DNA of 64,000 bases from CAYQUL01 sp964568925. Its GTDB lineage: Bacteria; Patescibacteriota; Microgenomatia; UBA8517. Location of the stretch: contig CAZMSJ010000001.1 in NCBI GenBank assembly GCA_964568925.1, positions 1-64,000 of the forward strand, written 5' to 3'. The translations under genes were made by a program, and so were the position numbers. Under the pieces are notes generated by a model. It had not been told where the DNA came from, did not search any database, and saw only the letters and a list, made by a program, of their open reading frames with translations. This document shows, piece by piece, positions 35,163-42,496 of the stretch (the first letter of the stretch is position 1; every line of letters starts with the position of its first letter).

Positions 35163-35915
35163 ATGTATTTGTTTGAACTTGCCCTGGTTGTTCTGTCATT
35201 CCTTGGAATCCTTGGTACTCCAATTTATCTCTTTTTAAGAAGCAAGATGGTAAAAGCAGACTTTTCTTACTCGAAAAGACATATATTTAAGGTAGTTTTG
35301 CTGCATTTAGCCACAATGGTAGCGGTTACCCTCCTCCATGCAATGATTCTCCTTTCAATGCTTAATACCAAAGAATCAATCTCACCAGTTAAATTACAGT
35401 ACTTTGTAGCTCAAATTATCTTGCTAGCTGTCGCCCTCTATGGTGGTGGCATGTATGTAACCTGTATCCTCGTTGAACACTTTGCAGCTCCGAACACGAA
35501 AGATGGTCTTCTCCTTAAAAAAACACTGAGACTGCTGCATGGCCCTGCAAGTCATTTACTCTTTGAATTGGCTTATTTGCTTGCCTTCTGGAACATAGCA
35601 GCAATACAGCAAGATTTACTCCTCCCAGGTACTCCTCCACTCTTTCCCTTCTTTAACTTGTTAGGTATTGCAGTTGGTGCAGGATTTGTTTTTGCAACAA
35701 TTGGGAATGGCACGTATGTATTGTTTCTTTTATGTGAAGTATTCCTTCTCCCCTTCTGCTGGTCTCTCGTTCAAAACACAACAAGCGGAGGAGTGTACAC
35801 CTGGGGGTTTATGACTGCCTCAATAACGGGAGCACTGGCTTTTATAACAATAAGAGCACTCTTGGGCAAAAAGATACTCCTCTATCAACCAATAAACCTG
35901 TTTGAGCGAAACTGA
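35163..35915 (+). CDS. Polytopic membrane protein, unrecognised
   Basis: A 250-residue protein with seven or so hydrophobic helices, starting MYLFELALVVLSFLGILG. Polar loops include FSYSKRHIFK and HFAAPNTKDGLLLKKTLRLLHGP. No catalytic motif or family is recognised. The ATG at 35163 is chosen because TAGAAT (35147-35152) lies 10 bases upstream and the hydrophobic N-terminus begins there. It is followed by the opposite-strand tRNA-Cys. Confidence 0.65.
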   Translation: MYLFELALVVLSFLGILGTPIYLFLRSKMVKADFSYSKRHIFKVVLLHLATMVAVTLLHAMILLSMLNTKESISPVKLQYFVAQIILLAVALYGGGMYVTCILVEHFAAPNTKDGLLLKKTLRLLHGPASHLLFELAYLLAFWNIAAIQQDLLLPGTPPLFPFFNLLGIAVGAGFVFATIGNGTYVLFLLCEVFLLPFCWSLVQNTTSGGVYTWGFMTASITGALAFITIRALLGKKILLYQPINLFERN

Positions 35916-35929
35916 AGAGATGTTTCTTT

Positions 35930-36005
35930 GGAGGCCAGAGCGGGAGTCGAACCCGCGCATAACGGTTTTGCAGACCGTCGTGTTAACCACTTCACCATCT
36001 GGCCG
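35930..36005 (-). tRNA. tRNA-Cys (GCA anticodon)
   Basis: The complement folds as a full cloverleaf. Acceptor GGCCAGA (36005-35999) pairs with TCTGGCC (35940-35934). The anticodon arm is ACGGT-CTGCAAA-ACCGT with GCA, and the T arm is GCGGG-TTCGACT-CCCGC. The discriminator base is U, as expected for tRNA-Cys, and CCA is encoded (35932-35930). It is the only tRNA found in the window. Confidence 0.97.
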
Positions 36006-36062
36006 AAAAACACGTAAGACTATTGTACCAGAAATGCTGCTTAATCAGCTAAAAACTTGTGA

Positions 36063-36190
36063 TATAATCCCCGGTAGAGTCGAGCCAAACCTGTGAAGTC
36101 CTGGATTCCTTGCACTAAAGAACGAGACGGTCCCCCTGGCACCTGGCATACCTCGAATTACCCAACGTAAGTGAGGCTCGACTCTCACTT
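36063..36190 (+). ncRNA. Candidate structured RNA closed by an 11-bp inverted repeat
   Basis: An extended -10 box, TG-A-TATAAT (36060-36068), precedes a segment closed by AGAGTCGAGCC (36076-36086) pairing perfectly with GGCTCGACTCT (36175-36185). The roughly 115-nt RNA would contain smaller pairings (for example GTGAAG with CTTGCAC). The SRP RNA tetraloop motif, the tmRNA tRNA-like end and RNase P core motifs were looked for and not seen. It lies between tRNA-Cys and the zinc-ribbon gene and could instead be that gene's upstream region. Confidence 0.45.
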
Positions 36191-36224
36191 TACAACACAC
36201 TCCATTATCCTGTATAAAGACTCT

Positions 36225-36464
36225 ATGGAAGAGACACAAAATCCAAAGATTAAATTCATTTGTCCAAACGATGGTGAAGTTTCCCAAGACGATGTTGTGT
36301 TTCTCTGTAACGTCTGTTCAGCTGATCAGATTAAAGAAGTTGATGGTCTCTATATCTGTAAGCAATGCGAAAAGACAGCAAATCCCCTTGAATGTCGTAT
36401 CTGTGGTTCTAAAGATGTGAAGATGCATGCACCTCACATTGATCTTCCAACAGACAAGAAGTAA
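36225..36464 (+). CDS. Small zinc-ribbon protein
   Basis: A 79-residue protein with four cysteine groups, FICPND, FLCNVC, YICKQC and ECRIC, enough for one or two zinc ribbons. There are no membrane segments. TATAAA (36213-36218) ends 6 bases before the ATG, so initiation is probably leaderless. The function is unknown; small zinc ribbons often bind nucleic acid or proteins. Confidence 0.75.
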   Translation: MEETQNPKIKFICPNDGEVSQDDVVFLCNVCSADQIKEVDGLYICKQCEKTANPLECRICGSKDVKMHAPHIDLPTDKK

Positions 36465-36507
36465 CCCCTTATCTTTCCTTTCCCCCAACTCTTTGCTACA
36501 GTGAGCT

Positions 36508-36975
36508 ATGGAAGAGAAAACAAAACAAGAAGAAGCAAAACAAGCACCAAAGTATCCGCCACAAGAAATACGTGTTTTCCCTTCTGAAAGTAGTGAGATA
36601 AAAGCAAAAGTAGAAGGATACAACCACTTACGAGATAGGCTCAGGGTATCAACCCCTCAGGAAGTTATAACGAATACTGACAAGGATAAAGAAACAGAGA
36701 AGTTCATCCGTTTTATTCGAGAATTAGCAACCAGTGGTGAGGCAAATCAGCAAGAAATCCTTGGAAGGATAAAAGGTAAAGGAGATGAGGAGTTACTAGG
36801 TGTTGTGAGTGAAATTGTTCACGGTTTAGATGTAGATGCCCAAGTAGCTCTGACACAGGGACAGCAATTAGCAGCAGAGAGACAGGCACAAGTTCAAATG
36901 GCAACACAAACAGAACAGCCTAAAACCATATGGGAGAAAGTAAAAAGCAAACTCTGGACACAAAAAGCTGCATAA
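36508..36975 (+). CDS. Unrecognised charged, partly helical protein
   Basis: 155 residues, polar and charged, with a Lys/Glu/Gln-rich head, a helical middle (TEKFIRFIRELATSG, EILGRIKGKGDEELLGVVSEIVHGL) and a Gln/Ala-rich stretch before a short basic tail. No membrane segment and no recognised domain. TACAGT (36497-36502) ends 5 bases before the ATG. It begins 43 bases after the zinc-ribbon gene. Confidence 0.65.
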   Translation: MEEKTKQEEAKQAPKYPPQEIRVFPSESSEIKAKVEGYNHLRDRLRVSTPQEVITNTDKDKETEKFIRFIRELATSGEANQQEILGRIKGKGDEELLGVVSEIVHGLDVDAQVALTQGQQLAAERQAQVQMATQTEQPKTIWEKVKSKLWTQKAA

Positions 36976-37005
36976 AAAAAGGCCAAGGATAAAATAACCT
37001 TGGCC
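36974..37005 (-). terminator. Terminator of the 88-aa minus-strand gene
   Basis: GGCCAAGG (36981-36988) pairs with CCTTGGCC (36998-37005). Read leftward it is followed by seven T (complement of 36974-36980). Confidence 0.88.
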
Positions 37006-37018
37006 CTGAAAAAGAAAC

Positions 37019-37285
37019 CTATTGAGCGAAACCATATTGTTTAGCAACCTTTAAAGCAAGCTCGAGTTCTTTCATATCATCGGTTGTTCCCCGAGCAGCA
37101 ATATCACGGAGTTGCGTGATCTTCTTTACAACAATCTTACTTGCATGTGTTGAACGAGGGTTCACATCAAAACGAGCTTTAAATCTTTCAATCATCAGTG
37201 TCTCCTCTGCACTCTTTCGTGACTTTGCACGAAGAACAAAAACAAAGAGGACAACTGCAAAGAAAAGTACTACTGGCACGGTCAT
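37019..37285 (-). CDS. Small membrane-anchored protein, unrecognised
   Basis: 88 residues: a membrane helix (MTVPVVLFFAVVLFVFVL), a basic stop-transfer stretch, and a soluble helical tail (TLMIERFKARFDV, MKELELALKVAKQYGF). The ATG at 37285 is preferred over a longer frame because an AAAGGA sequence lies just upstream and the promoter TTGACA-17-TATATT (37327-37355) starts the transcript in between. A terminator follows the stop. It is an orphan gene of the Shine-Dalgarno type. Confidence 0.72.
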   Translation of the reverse strand: MTVPVVLFFAVVLFVFVLRAKSRKSAEETLMIERFKARFDVNPRSTHASKIVVKKITQLRDIAARGTTDDMKELELALKVAKQYGFAQ

Positions 37286-37326
37286 GATATTTCCTTTCCT
37301 TAAACTCCCTTGTGCAAGATAGTGTA

Positions 37327-37355
37327 AATATAACACGAAGTATTGTCTTTGTCAA
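37327..37355 (-). promoter_or_regulatory. Promoter of the 88-aa gene
   Basis: TTGACA (37350-37355), 17-base spacer, TATATT (37327-37332) on the minus strand; back-to-back with the M23 peptidase promoter. Confidence 0.85.
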
Positions 37356-37375
37356 GCCTTTTGTCTCCCCTAAAC

Positions 37376-37404
37376 TTGACTTTTACCCCCTTTTTACATA
37401 TAAT
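37376..37404 (+). promoter_or_regulatory. Promoter of the M23 peptidase gene
   Basis: TTGACT (37376-37381), 17-base spacer, TATAAT (37399-37404). The predicted leader is about 75 bases. Confidence 0.85.
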
Positions 37405-37429
37405 TGAGTTCTCGCTTAAGGTTATACTT

Positions 37430-37474
37430 ATGCGATTTTTGTTGTCTCTTAAACCTCGGGAAACCTGCTCCTGA
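37430..37474 (+). CDS. Candidate 14-aa upstream open reading frame in the M23 leader
   Basis: ATG at 37430 opens MRFLLSLKPRETCS and stops at 37474, 11 bases before the peptidase ATG. The end of the frame overlaps a possible hairpin (CCTCGG with CCGGGG). It could be a leader peptide coupling translation to the main gene, or a chance frame. Confidence 0.35.
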   Translation: MRFLLSLKPRETCS

Positions 37475-37485
37475 CCGGGGACACT

Positions 37486-38196
37486 ATGAGAAAACTCACC
37501 CTCAATCTGCCCCAAGGGTACCGTATCGACCTTAAAATGGTTAAAGTACGGGACGTTGCCCTCGTGGCCGAACCTTTTATTCCCCGAGTTCGACACATTA
37601 AAGCCTGGAAGAATGGAAATAAAGTCTCCCGTATCTTCCGCCACATGTTTGAGCACAAACGCCTAAATCGCGTGCTTGGAACCAATTTGGCAGCTGTAGC
37701 CATTGCGACTTCCATTTTGCCTCATGCTGGGGCTACCTCTTTCGTTGAAACGAACCCAGAAATCATTAGTATGGTGACCTCAACCATGAAAACTGAGCAC
37801 GGACTACAAAACCCGTTGGCTACTATTAAAATTAACCAAGGGTTCTTTAGCTACCACCCAGGAGTTGACCTTGGAGCCCCAACTGGGACCCCGGTTAAGT
37901 CTATTATGGCTGGACGTGTTGCCGTCGTTCTCCACGTAAAGTATGACTACGGAAACCACATTATTATTGACCATGGAAATGGTATTACCTCTTTGTACGC
38001 TCATTTGTCTAAGACATTTGTAACTGAAGGGCAAACGGTTAACCTTGATACCGTTATTGGTGAAGTTGGTTCAACTGGGCACTCAACAGGGCCTCATTTG
38101 CATTTGGAAGTACGAAGTTACAACAAGCCATTAAACCCATTTAGTGTGTTACCGTTGAAGGGATCAGGCTCAAACTTCACTTCGATCCTGCAGTAA
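37486..38196 (+). CDS. M23-family zinc metallopeptidase (LytM-like endopeptidase)
   Basis: Cuts peptide cross-links in peptidoglycan outside the membrane. In the 236-residue protein the zinc ligands are visible: H124 and D128 in YHPGVDLG, and H206 in HLHLEV; H173 (YAHLS) and H204 complete the active site. The N-terminal 85 residues are basic with one hydrophobic helix (about 64-84), probably an uncleaved or late signal anchor preceded by a 60-residue cytoplasmic part. The 5' leader of about 75 bases with an upstream frame suggests post-transcriptional control. The 3' end overlaps the convergent LytR_C gene by 20 bases. Confidence 0.9.
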   Translation: MRKLTLNLPQGYRIDLKMVKVRDVALVAEPFIPRVRHIKAWKNGNKVSRIFRHMFEHKRLNRVLGTNLAAVAIATSILPHAGATSFVETNPEIISMVTSTMKTEHGLQNPLATIKINQGFFSYHPGVDLGAPTGTPVKSIMAGRVAVVLHVKYDYGNHIIIDHGNGITSLYAHLSKTFVTEGQTVNLDTVIGEVGSTGHSTGPHLHLEVRSYNKPLNPFSVLPLKGSGSNFTSILQ

Positions 38197-38905
38197 CCAC
38201 AATGTCCCATTTGCTGTCTGTAGACAGCGCTTTGCCAACCTCAACTGAATAGTCTCGAGAAAGAGACTTTTTAAGGATAGCAACCACATCAGCTGAGACT
38301 TTGTCAGTGGTTTGGATAATGGTGTCAGTGTAGTTAAAACTTGAAGCGTTTCCTGTGGTACCTACCTTAAACCCTGCATTTTCAAGCAAAGCCTTAATCT
38401 TGCCAGCTCCCCCAATCTGACCACTTCCATTTAAAACACTTACTTTGAATGCTGCCAATACGTCAGCACTTACCGCAACAGGCGTTGGTGTAGCTGAAAC
38501 AGTAGGAGTTGCTGAAACAGTTGGGGTACTGGTTGGTGTAGCCGTTTGGGTTGGTGTTTCTTGCTTTACTCCTGTTACATATACATACACCCCACCAGAG
38601 ATAAATCCGACAACCAATGCAGTGATAATCGTTATCACAAAGAGAAGCTTCATATTCATCTTGTCTTGTGACACTTCAGTGTGACCAGTCGTTATTTCAG
38701 CAAGTAACTCTTTGGCTCGATCATGACTAACTTCTTTCGACACAACCTCTGGAGTTTCTTTGTGATGATGCACATGAGGTGCTTCTTCTTCAACATGTCG
38801 CTTTGGCATCTCTGGAGGAGAAACCACAACTTCTTCTTTCACTGAAGGGCTATCTTCGACAATTTCTTCTATAACAGGACGAATCCTCCGCTTTGTTTCG
38901 GGCAT
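38177..38905 (-). CDS. Membrane-anchored LytR C-terminal domain protein
   Basis: 242 residues: an acidic cytoplasmic head with a His-rich patch (HVHHH), a membrane helix (about 86-110), a Thr/Pro linker and a LytR_C domain. The domain shows VSVLNGSGQIGGAGKIKALLENAGFKVGTTGNAS. This domain usually sits at the end of LCP proteins; here it stands alone. TACAAT (38911-38916) ends 5 bases before the ATG. Confidence 0.85.
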   Translation of the reverse strand: MPETKRRIRPVIEEIVEDSPSVKEEVVVSPPEMPKRHVEEEAPHVHHHKETPEVVSKEVSHDRAKELLAEITTGHTEVSQDKMNMKLLFVITIITALVVGFISGGVYVYVTGVKQETPTQTATPTSTPTVSATPTVSATPTPVAVSADVLAAFKVSVLNGSGQIGGAGKIKALLENAGFKVGTTGNASSFNYTDTIIQTTDKVSADVVAILKKSLSRDYSVEVGKALSTDSKWDIVVTAGSK

Positions 38906-38948
38906 ACCTCATTGTATAGAAAAATAACTCTCTTTGACAACGGGAAAA

Positions 38949-38981
38949 CAAAAAAATCTCCCCGACATGGTGTCCGGGGAG
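38949..38981 (-). terminator. Terminator after the groES-groEL-39 aa unit
   Basis: CTCCCCG (38958-38964) pairs with CGGGGAG (38975-38981), with further pairing inside the loop. Read leftward it is followed by the T run complementary to 38950-38956. Confidence 0.85.
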
Positions 38982-38988
38982 AAAACTC

Positions 38989-39108
38989 CTACCATTTGCG
39001 AATCTTTTTTCCACTCTCTTTCAGAAGTGCGACCCAGGTCCCACATTTCTTTGAAAGGGTGATACACGTTTCAACAACATCACGAGTACCAAATTGTTTT
39101 TTCTTCAC
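38989..39108 (-). CDS. 39-aa basic protein downstream of groEL
   Basis: GTG at 39108 opens a 39-codon frame starting MKKKQFGTRDVVE and ending KKIRKW, with two Cys (TCITL, KKCGTW). AAGGAG (complement of 39116-39121) stands 7 bases before the GTG. The stop lies 8 bases before a terminator, and the gene begins 26 bases after the groEL stop with no terminator between. It is therefore probably part of the chaperonin message. No family recognised. Support comes from ribosome binding site, spacing and terminator. Confidence 0.62.
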   Translation of the reverse strand: MKKKQFGTRDVVETCITLSKKCGTWVALLKESGKKIRKW

Positions 39109-39134
39109 AAGGAAACTCCTTCTTTATTAAAAGG

Positions 39135-40763
39135 TTAGTAGTCCATTCCACCCATATTTGGGTTTGCGGCTTGTGCCTTTTCAGGCTGAGGGATTTCAGC
39201 GACAAGAGCTTCTGTTGTTAAGACCATCATGGCAACTGATGCAGCATTTTGAAGTGCTGAACGAGTTACCTTCAATGGATCAAGAAGACCAAAGGCAAGC
39301 ATTGAGCCAAATTCATTGGTCAGTACGTTATAACCGAAATCCGTCTCTTTTGATTCCTCAACTTTTCGCAAAATGTATCCGTCATCTTCTCCTGCATTTT
39401 TAACAAGCATTCGAACAGGATTTTCGAGAGCTTCGTAAACGATATCGATACCAACTTGTTCATCACGAACTTTACTGGTTACCTTGTGTAATACTTTTCG
39501 TGCCTTGAGAAGTGCTACTCCACCACCAGGCAAGACACCTTCTTCAATTGCAGCTTTAGTTGCACCAACGGCATCCTTTACTCGTTCTTTCTTATCATTT
39601 AATTCAACTTCAGTTGCAGCACCAACACTGATGACTGCTACCCCACCAGAGAGCTTTGCAAGTCTTTCTTCTAATTTTTCTCGATCAAAATCACTGGTTG
39701 TGTCTTCGATTTGTCGCTTAATCAATTTAATTTTAGAACTAATGGTGTTTTTGTCTCCCTTTCCACCAATAATTCTTGCAGAATCTTTCCCTGCCCACAC
39801 CTTGTCAGCACGTCCAAGATCTTCAATTTCAACTGACTCAAAAGTGCGTCCTGTGTCATCAGAAATAACAGTTCCGCCCGTCAAATCGGCAATATCAGAC
39901 AAGAGGTCTTTTCGTCTGTCACCAAAGCCTGGGGCCTTAATAGCCAATACATTAAACGCACCACGAAGTTTGTTTAAGACAAGAGTGGTGAGTGCTTCAC
40001 CTTCGATGTCATCAGCGATGATAACGAGGGTTTTACTTACCTTCACAAATTTCTCAAGGAATGGAAGAAGATCTTGTACTGAAGCAATCTTTTTATCAGT
40101 CAAGAGAATGTATGCATTTTCAATTTCTGCTTCCATTCTTTCAGGATTTGTTACAAAGTAAGAAGACATATATCCTCGATCAAATTCCATACCTTCTTTA
40201 TATTCAATTTCAATTTCAAGTCCTTTACCTTCTTCAACGGTTACCACTCCATCACGACCAACTTGCTTTAAGGCTTCTGCAATTTTCTTTCCAATTGCTT
40301 CGTCACCAGCTGAGACCATAGCTACCTGCTCGATTTCTGCTTCAGACTTAATTGGCTTTGCCATCGTCTTAAGTTCTGCAACAACTGCAGCAACAGCTTT
40401 TTCCATTCCTTTTTTAATAATCATTGGGTTAGCACCAGCTGTTACGTTTCTCATACCAGCGACACTCATGGTTGAAGCGAGGAGCGTTGATGTCGTTGTT
40501 CCGTCACCGGCTGCATCGTTTGTTTTTGAAGAAGCTTCTTTTACAATTTGGGCACCCATGTTTTCAAATGGATCAGCAAGTTCAATTTCTTTTGCAACAG
40601 AAACACCATCATGAATAACTGCTGGTGCTCCCCACTTTTTCTCAATAGCAACGTTACGTCCTTTTGGTCCAAGGGTTGTAACAACTGCCTTACTTACTGC
40701 TGCTATTCCATTCAAGAGTGCCTTTCGTGCGTCATCTCCGTATTTAATTTGTTTTGCTGCCAT
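39135..40763 (-). CDS. groL: Chaperonin GroEL (Hsp60)
   Basis: ATP-dependent ring chaperonin. 542 residues with the family start AAKQIKYGDDARKALLNGI, the ATP-site GDGTTTSTLLA, the apical KAPGFGDRRK and the end DPLKVTRSALQNAASVAMMVL. The tail is short, NPNMGGMDY, with one GGM repeat. It follows groES by 11 bases under the same CIRCE-controlled promoter. Confidence 0.99.
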   Translation of the reverse strand: MAAKQIKYGDDARKALLNGIAAVSKAVVTTLGPKGRNVAIEKKWGAPAVIHDGVSVAKEIELADPFENMGAQIVKEASSKTNDAAGDGTTTSTLLASTMSVAGMRNVTAGANPMIIKKGMEKAVAAVVAELKTMAKPIKSEAEIEQVAMVSAGDEAIGKKIAEALKQVGRDGVVTVEEGKGLEIEIEYKEGMEFDRGYMSSYFVTNPERMEAEIENAYILLTDKKIASVQDLLPFLEKFVKVSKTLVIIADDIEGEALTTLVLNKLRGAFNVLAIKAPGFGDRRKDLLSDIADLTGGTVISDDTGRTFESVEIEDLGRADKVWAGKDSARIIGGKGDKNTISSKIKLIKRQIEDTTSDFDREKLEERLAKLSGGVAVISVGAATEVELNDKKERVKDAVGATKAAIEEGVLPGGGVALLKARKVLHKVTSKVRDEQVGIDIVYEALENPVRMLVKNAGEDDGYILRKVEESKETDFGYNVLTNEFGSMLAFGLLDPLKVTRSALQNAASVAMMVLTTEALVAEIPQPEKAQAANPNMGGMDY

Positions 40764-40774
40764 AGGTATAAAAA

Positions 40775-41074
40775 TTATTTAACAATTGCCAATATATCAT
40801 CAAACTTTACAAACAAATAGTCATGTCCATCGATTTTAACTTCGTTTCCACCCCATTTTTTATAAATTACAACATCATCTACTTTCACAGGAGACTTTTT
40901 AACGGTACTGTTATCAGTTGTTTCATCTGCACCAACAGCGAGTACTGTTCCTTTTTGTGGTTTGTCTGCTGACTTCTCTGGAAGATATATTCCTGAAGCT
41001 GTTTTTGTTTCAGATTCTACTTGCTCAATAATCAAGTGACCTGGTGTTGGAGTTAGGTTTAATTTCTTTGCCAT
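40775..41074 (-). CDS. groES: Co-chaperonin GroES (Hsp10)
   Basis: 99-residue lid of the GroEL chamber. The GroES pattern is visible: LTPTPGHLIIEQVESETKTASGIYLPEKSADKPQKGTVLAVG with a mobile loop, then VDDVVIYKKWGGNEVKIDGHDYLFVKFDDILAIV. First gene of the unit. Confidence 0.98.
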   Translation of the reverse strand: MAKKLNLTPTPGHLIIEQVESETKTASGIYLPEKSADKPQKGTVLAVGADETTDNSTVKKSPVKVDDVVIYKKWGGNEVKIDGHDYLFVKFDDILAIVK

Positions 41075-41103
41075 AGCCTTGTGTTGGTATTATTACTACT
41101 TTG

Positions 41104-41130
41104 TTAGCATTCGTCAATCCCCATTGCTAA
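41104..41130 (-). promoter_or_regulatory. CIRCE operator before groES-groEL
   Basis: TTAGCATTC (41104-41112), 9-base spacer, CATTGCTAA (41122-41130): 8 of 9 and 7 of 9 matches to the consensus halves. A minus-strand TTGACG at 41111-41116 lies inside it and an AATAAT/TAATAA -10 follows about 16-17 bases downstream, so HrcA would cover the promoter. Confidence 0.85.
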
Positions 41131-41191
41131 TTTCTTTCGAAAACTATTCTAAGACATAAGAAATTATTATGTCAATATGTTTTTTAGGCAC

Positions 41192-41218
41192 AAAAAAAGG
41201 AGAGGTGTTACCCTCTCC
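41192..41218 (-). terminator. Terminator of the 124-aa membrane protein gene
   Basis: GGAGAGG (41199-41205) pairs with CCTCTCC (41212-41218), followed leftward by seven T (complement of 41192-41198). Confidence 0.9.
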
Positions 41219-41224
41219 ACAACA

Positions 41225-41599
41225 CTAGCCACCCCAACTAAGAAACAAGAATATTAAACCTGAGATTCCGAATTTAACCGGATCAACAATCCCAAGTGTT
41301 GGGCTAAATGCCCCAATCATGATGTGAATCAACGCACCATGAATAATGATTCCCAAACCAACAGCCAAGGTGACAAATACAACAATGCATCCACAGCCGA
41401 GGCCCGCTTCTGTGCGTGCAATAACGGCAACAATGAGCAAAACTACGCCAACGATGAAGATGATCACACCAACGGTGGATAATCCATCATAAATGCTGGC
41501 AACTTTATTCAGAAAGTCATACACGCCAGCGGCACTGCTCATGTTTGTGCCAGTACCAGCAACTGATATAAACGCAACAATCAGGATTATCAGAGCCAT
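41225..41599 (-). CDS. Small polytopic membrane protein, unrecognised
   Basis: 124 residues with four hydrophobic helices, Gly/Ala/Ile-rich, and a central GLGCGCIVVF. The first helix could act as a signal peptide. No family recognised; the small size, tandem helices and Gly content superficially recall VirB2-like pilins, without supporting motifs. Promoter TTGACC-17-TATTAT (41637-41665), purine-rich ribosome binding site AAGGAAGAGGG, and a terminator 7 bases after the stop make it a complete single-gene unit. Confidence 0.7.
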   Translation of the reverse strand: MALIILIVAFISVAGTGTNMSSAAGVYDFLNKVASIYDGLSTVGVIIFIVGVVLLIVAVIARTEAGLGCGCIVVFVTLAVGLGIIIHGALIHIMIGAFSPTLGIVDPVKFGISGLIFLFLSWGG

Positions 41600-41636
41600 T
41601 TTTACCCTCTTCCTTAGGAAAAATTTGCTGCAGAGT

Positions 41637-41665
41637 ATAATAACACATTATTGTTATGGGGTCAA
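41637..41665 (-). promoter_or_regulatory. Promoter of the 124-aa membrane protein gene
   Basis: TTGACC (41660-41665), 17-base spacer, TATTAT (41637-41642) on the minus strand. Confidence 0.8.
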
Positions 41666-41739
41666 ATAAGATGAAGTAATATCAAGGACATAGAACTCAC
41701 CATTGTGGTAAGCGCGACTGCTCTTCACGCCCACCACAA

Positions 41740-41781
41740 TAGTGAGAAAAATAGAAAGAGGCGGATGTTTAGTCCGCCTCT
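41740..41781 (-). terminator. Terminator of the 191-aa orphan gene
   Basis: AGAGGCGGA (41757-41765) pairs with TCCGCCTCT (41773-41781), then leftward TTCTATTTTT. A second hairpin (ATTGTGG 41702-41708 with CCACAAT 41733-41739) lies immediately beyond. Confidence 0.85.
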
Positions 41782-41789
41782 ACGTTAGT

Positions 41790-42365
41790 CTAGAGCGTTG
41801 CCTGTAGCACACCCATAAACTTTTCAATCAATACCTTTGCCTCCGACGCAAACATCATCGTTGTGTTTGCATCACAGACAAACCCGTTTCCGTCACTGTC
41901 ATAAGACCATGCCCATTCAGGCACAGGCATATTGACAATCCGTTCCGGCAATTCTACTTCGATATTGTTACTGCCCAGTCCTTTAAAAAACCGGGGTTCA
42001 ATTCTTCCTGATGAAGAAACAGCTCCTGAAAGGGACGGCTGGTAGACTAGCTTACCGTCTACAATTTTCTCGTACCAAATGACCTTGGCGGGTTTGTCAA
42101 AAATCTGACCTGCGTAGCGAGGAAAAGGTTTGCGCTCTTCCATAAACAGGCCGCGAGAAACGACTATTTCTTCAGTCTCTGGCCCCCATTTGGATAAAAC
42201 CGCATATAATAGTCCACTTCGCATCTGGAAATGCGGGTGTTTACCAACATCTGTAATGAAGACCAAATCGGCGGCTTTCGCAGCACGCTGAACCTCTTCA
42301 TATGTCAACAACTGTTCTGCAGGACGGTTCTCTTTTATGAAATCATTCAATTGTTTGCTGTACAT
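41790..42365 (-). CDS. Unrecognised 191-aa protein, paralogue of the 44992 protein
   Basis: A soluble protein. The C-terminal 55 residues (VELPERIVNMPVPEWAW, CDANTTMMFASEAKVLIEKF) align with the end of the 44992 product (VSFPEPVVTLPIPRWVK, CDAGAESIQMFKSEAERLATEF), including the PxPxW, CDA and MFxSEA positions. The first half differs. No known family recognised. AGGAG lies 6 bases before the ATG, a terminator follows the stop, and a palindromic element shared with the 43498 gene is upstream. It belongs to the 41-46 kb orphan cluster. Confidence 0.72.
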   Translation of the reverse strand: MYSKQLNDFIKENRPAEQLLTYEEVQRAAKAADLVFITDVGKHPHFQMRSGLLYAVLSKWGPETEEIVVSRGLFMEERKPFPRYAGQIFDKPAKVIWYEKIVDGKLVYQPSLSGAVSSSGRIEPRFFKGLGSNNIEVELPERIVNMPVPEWAWSYDSDGNGFVCDANTTMMFASEAKVLIEKFMGVLQATL

Positions 42366-42404
42366 CTTGCTCTCCTGTTAGTTGGGTTAACTATTAATAA
42401 AATA

Positions 42405-42444
42405 TAGATTACTTTTGATACTTAAAATATTTTTTTTAAATACG
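42405..42444 (-). promoter_or_regulatory. Palindromic upstream element, copy 1
   Basis: On the plus strand TAGATT, CTTTTGATA and then an imperfect palindrome (ATACTTAAAA 42418-42427 with TTTTAAATAC 42434-42443). The same order of words occurs upstream of the 43498 gene at about 43780-43816. It lies about 50 bases before the 42365 ATG, where an operator or promoter would be. Confidence 0.6.
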
Positions 42445-42495
42445 AACGGAAAATAAATATATGGTGACGGAAGTAGTTCCGCCACCATTTTTTTG
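42445..42495 (-). terminator. Hairpin after the 163-aa orphan gene
   Basis: ATGGTG-CGGAA (42461-42472) pairs with TTCCG-CACCAT (42477-42488). T runs flank it in the plus direction (42488-42494) and less strictly in the minus direction, so it could end transcripts from either side. Confidence 0.65.
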
Positions 42496-42496
42496 A

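Noticed and set aside
35902..36096. Plus-strand 64-codon frame over the tRNA
   Set aside because: It is the antisense of tRNA-Cys and flanks.
36073..36190. Possible SRP (4.5S) RNA
   Set aside because: The closing stem and size fit, but the conserved GGAA tetraloop and the facing AGCA loop of domain IV are absent.
39484..40161. Long plus-strand frame opposite groEL
   Set aside because: A shadow of groEL codon bias; no start signals and a protein-unlike Ser-rich composition.
41654..41737. 27-codon minus-strand frame (GTG start, protein-like end ...YVLDITSSYLTP)
   Set aside because: It overlaps the -35 region of the 41225 gene and a hairpin, and has no ribosome binding site; kept only as a possible remnant of a gene.
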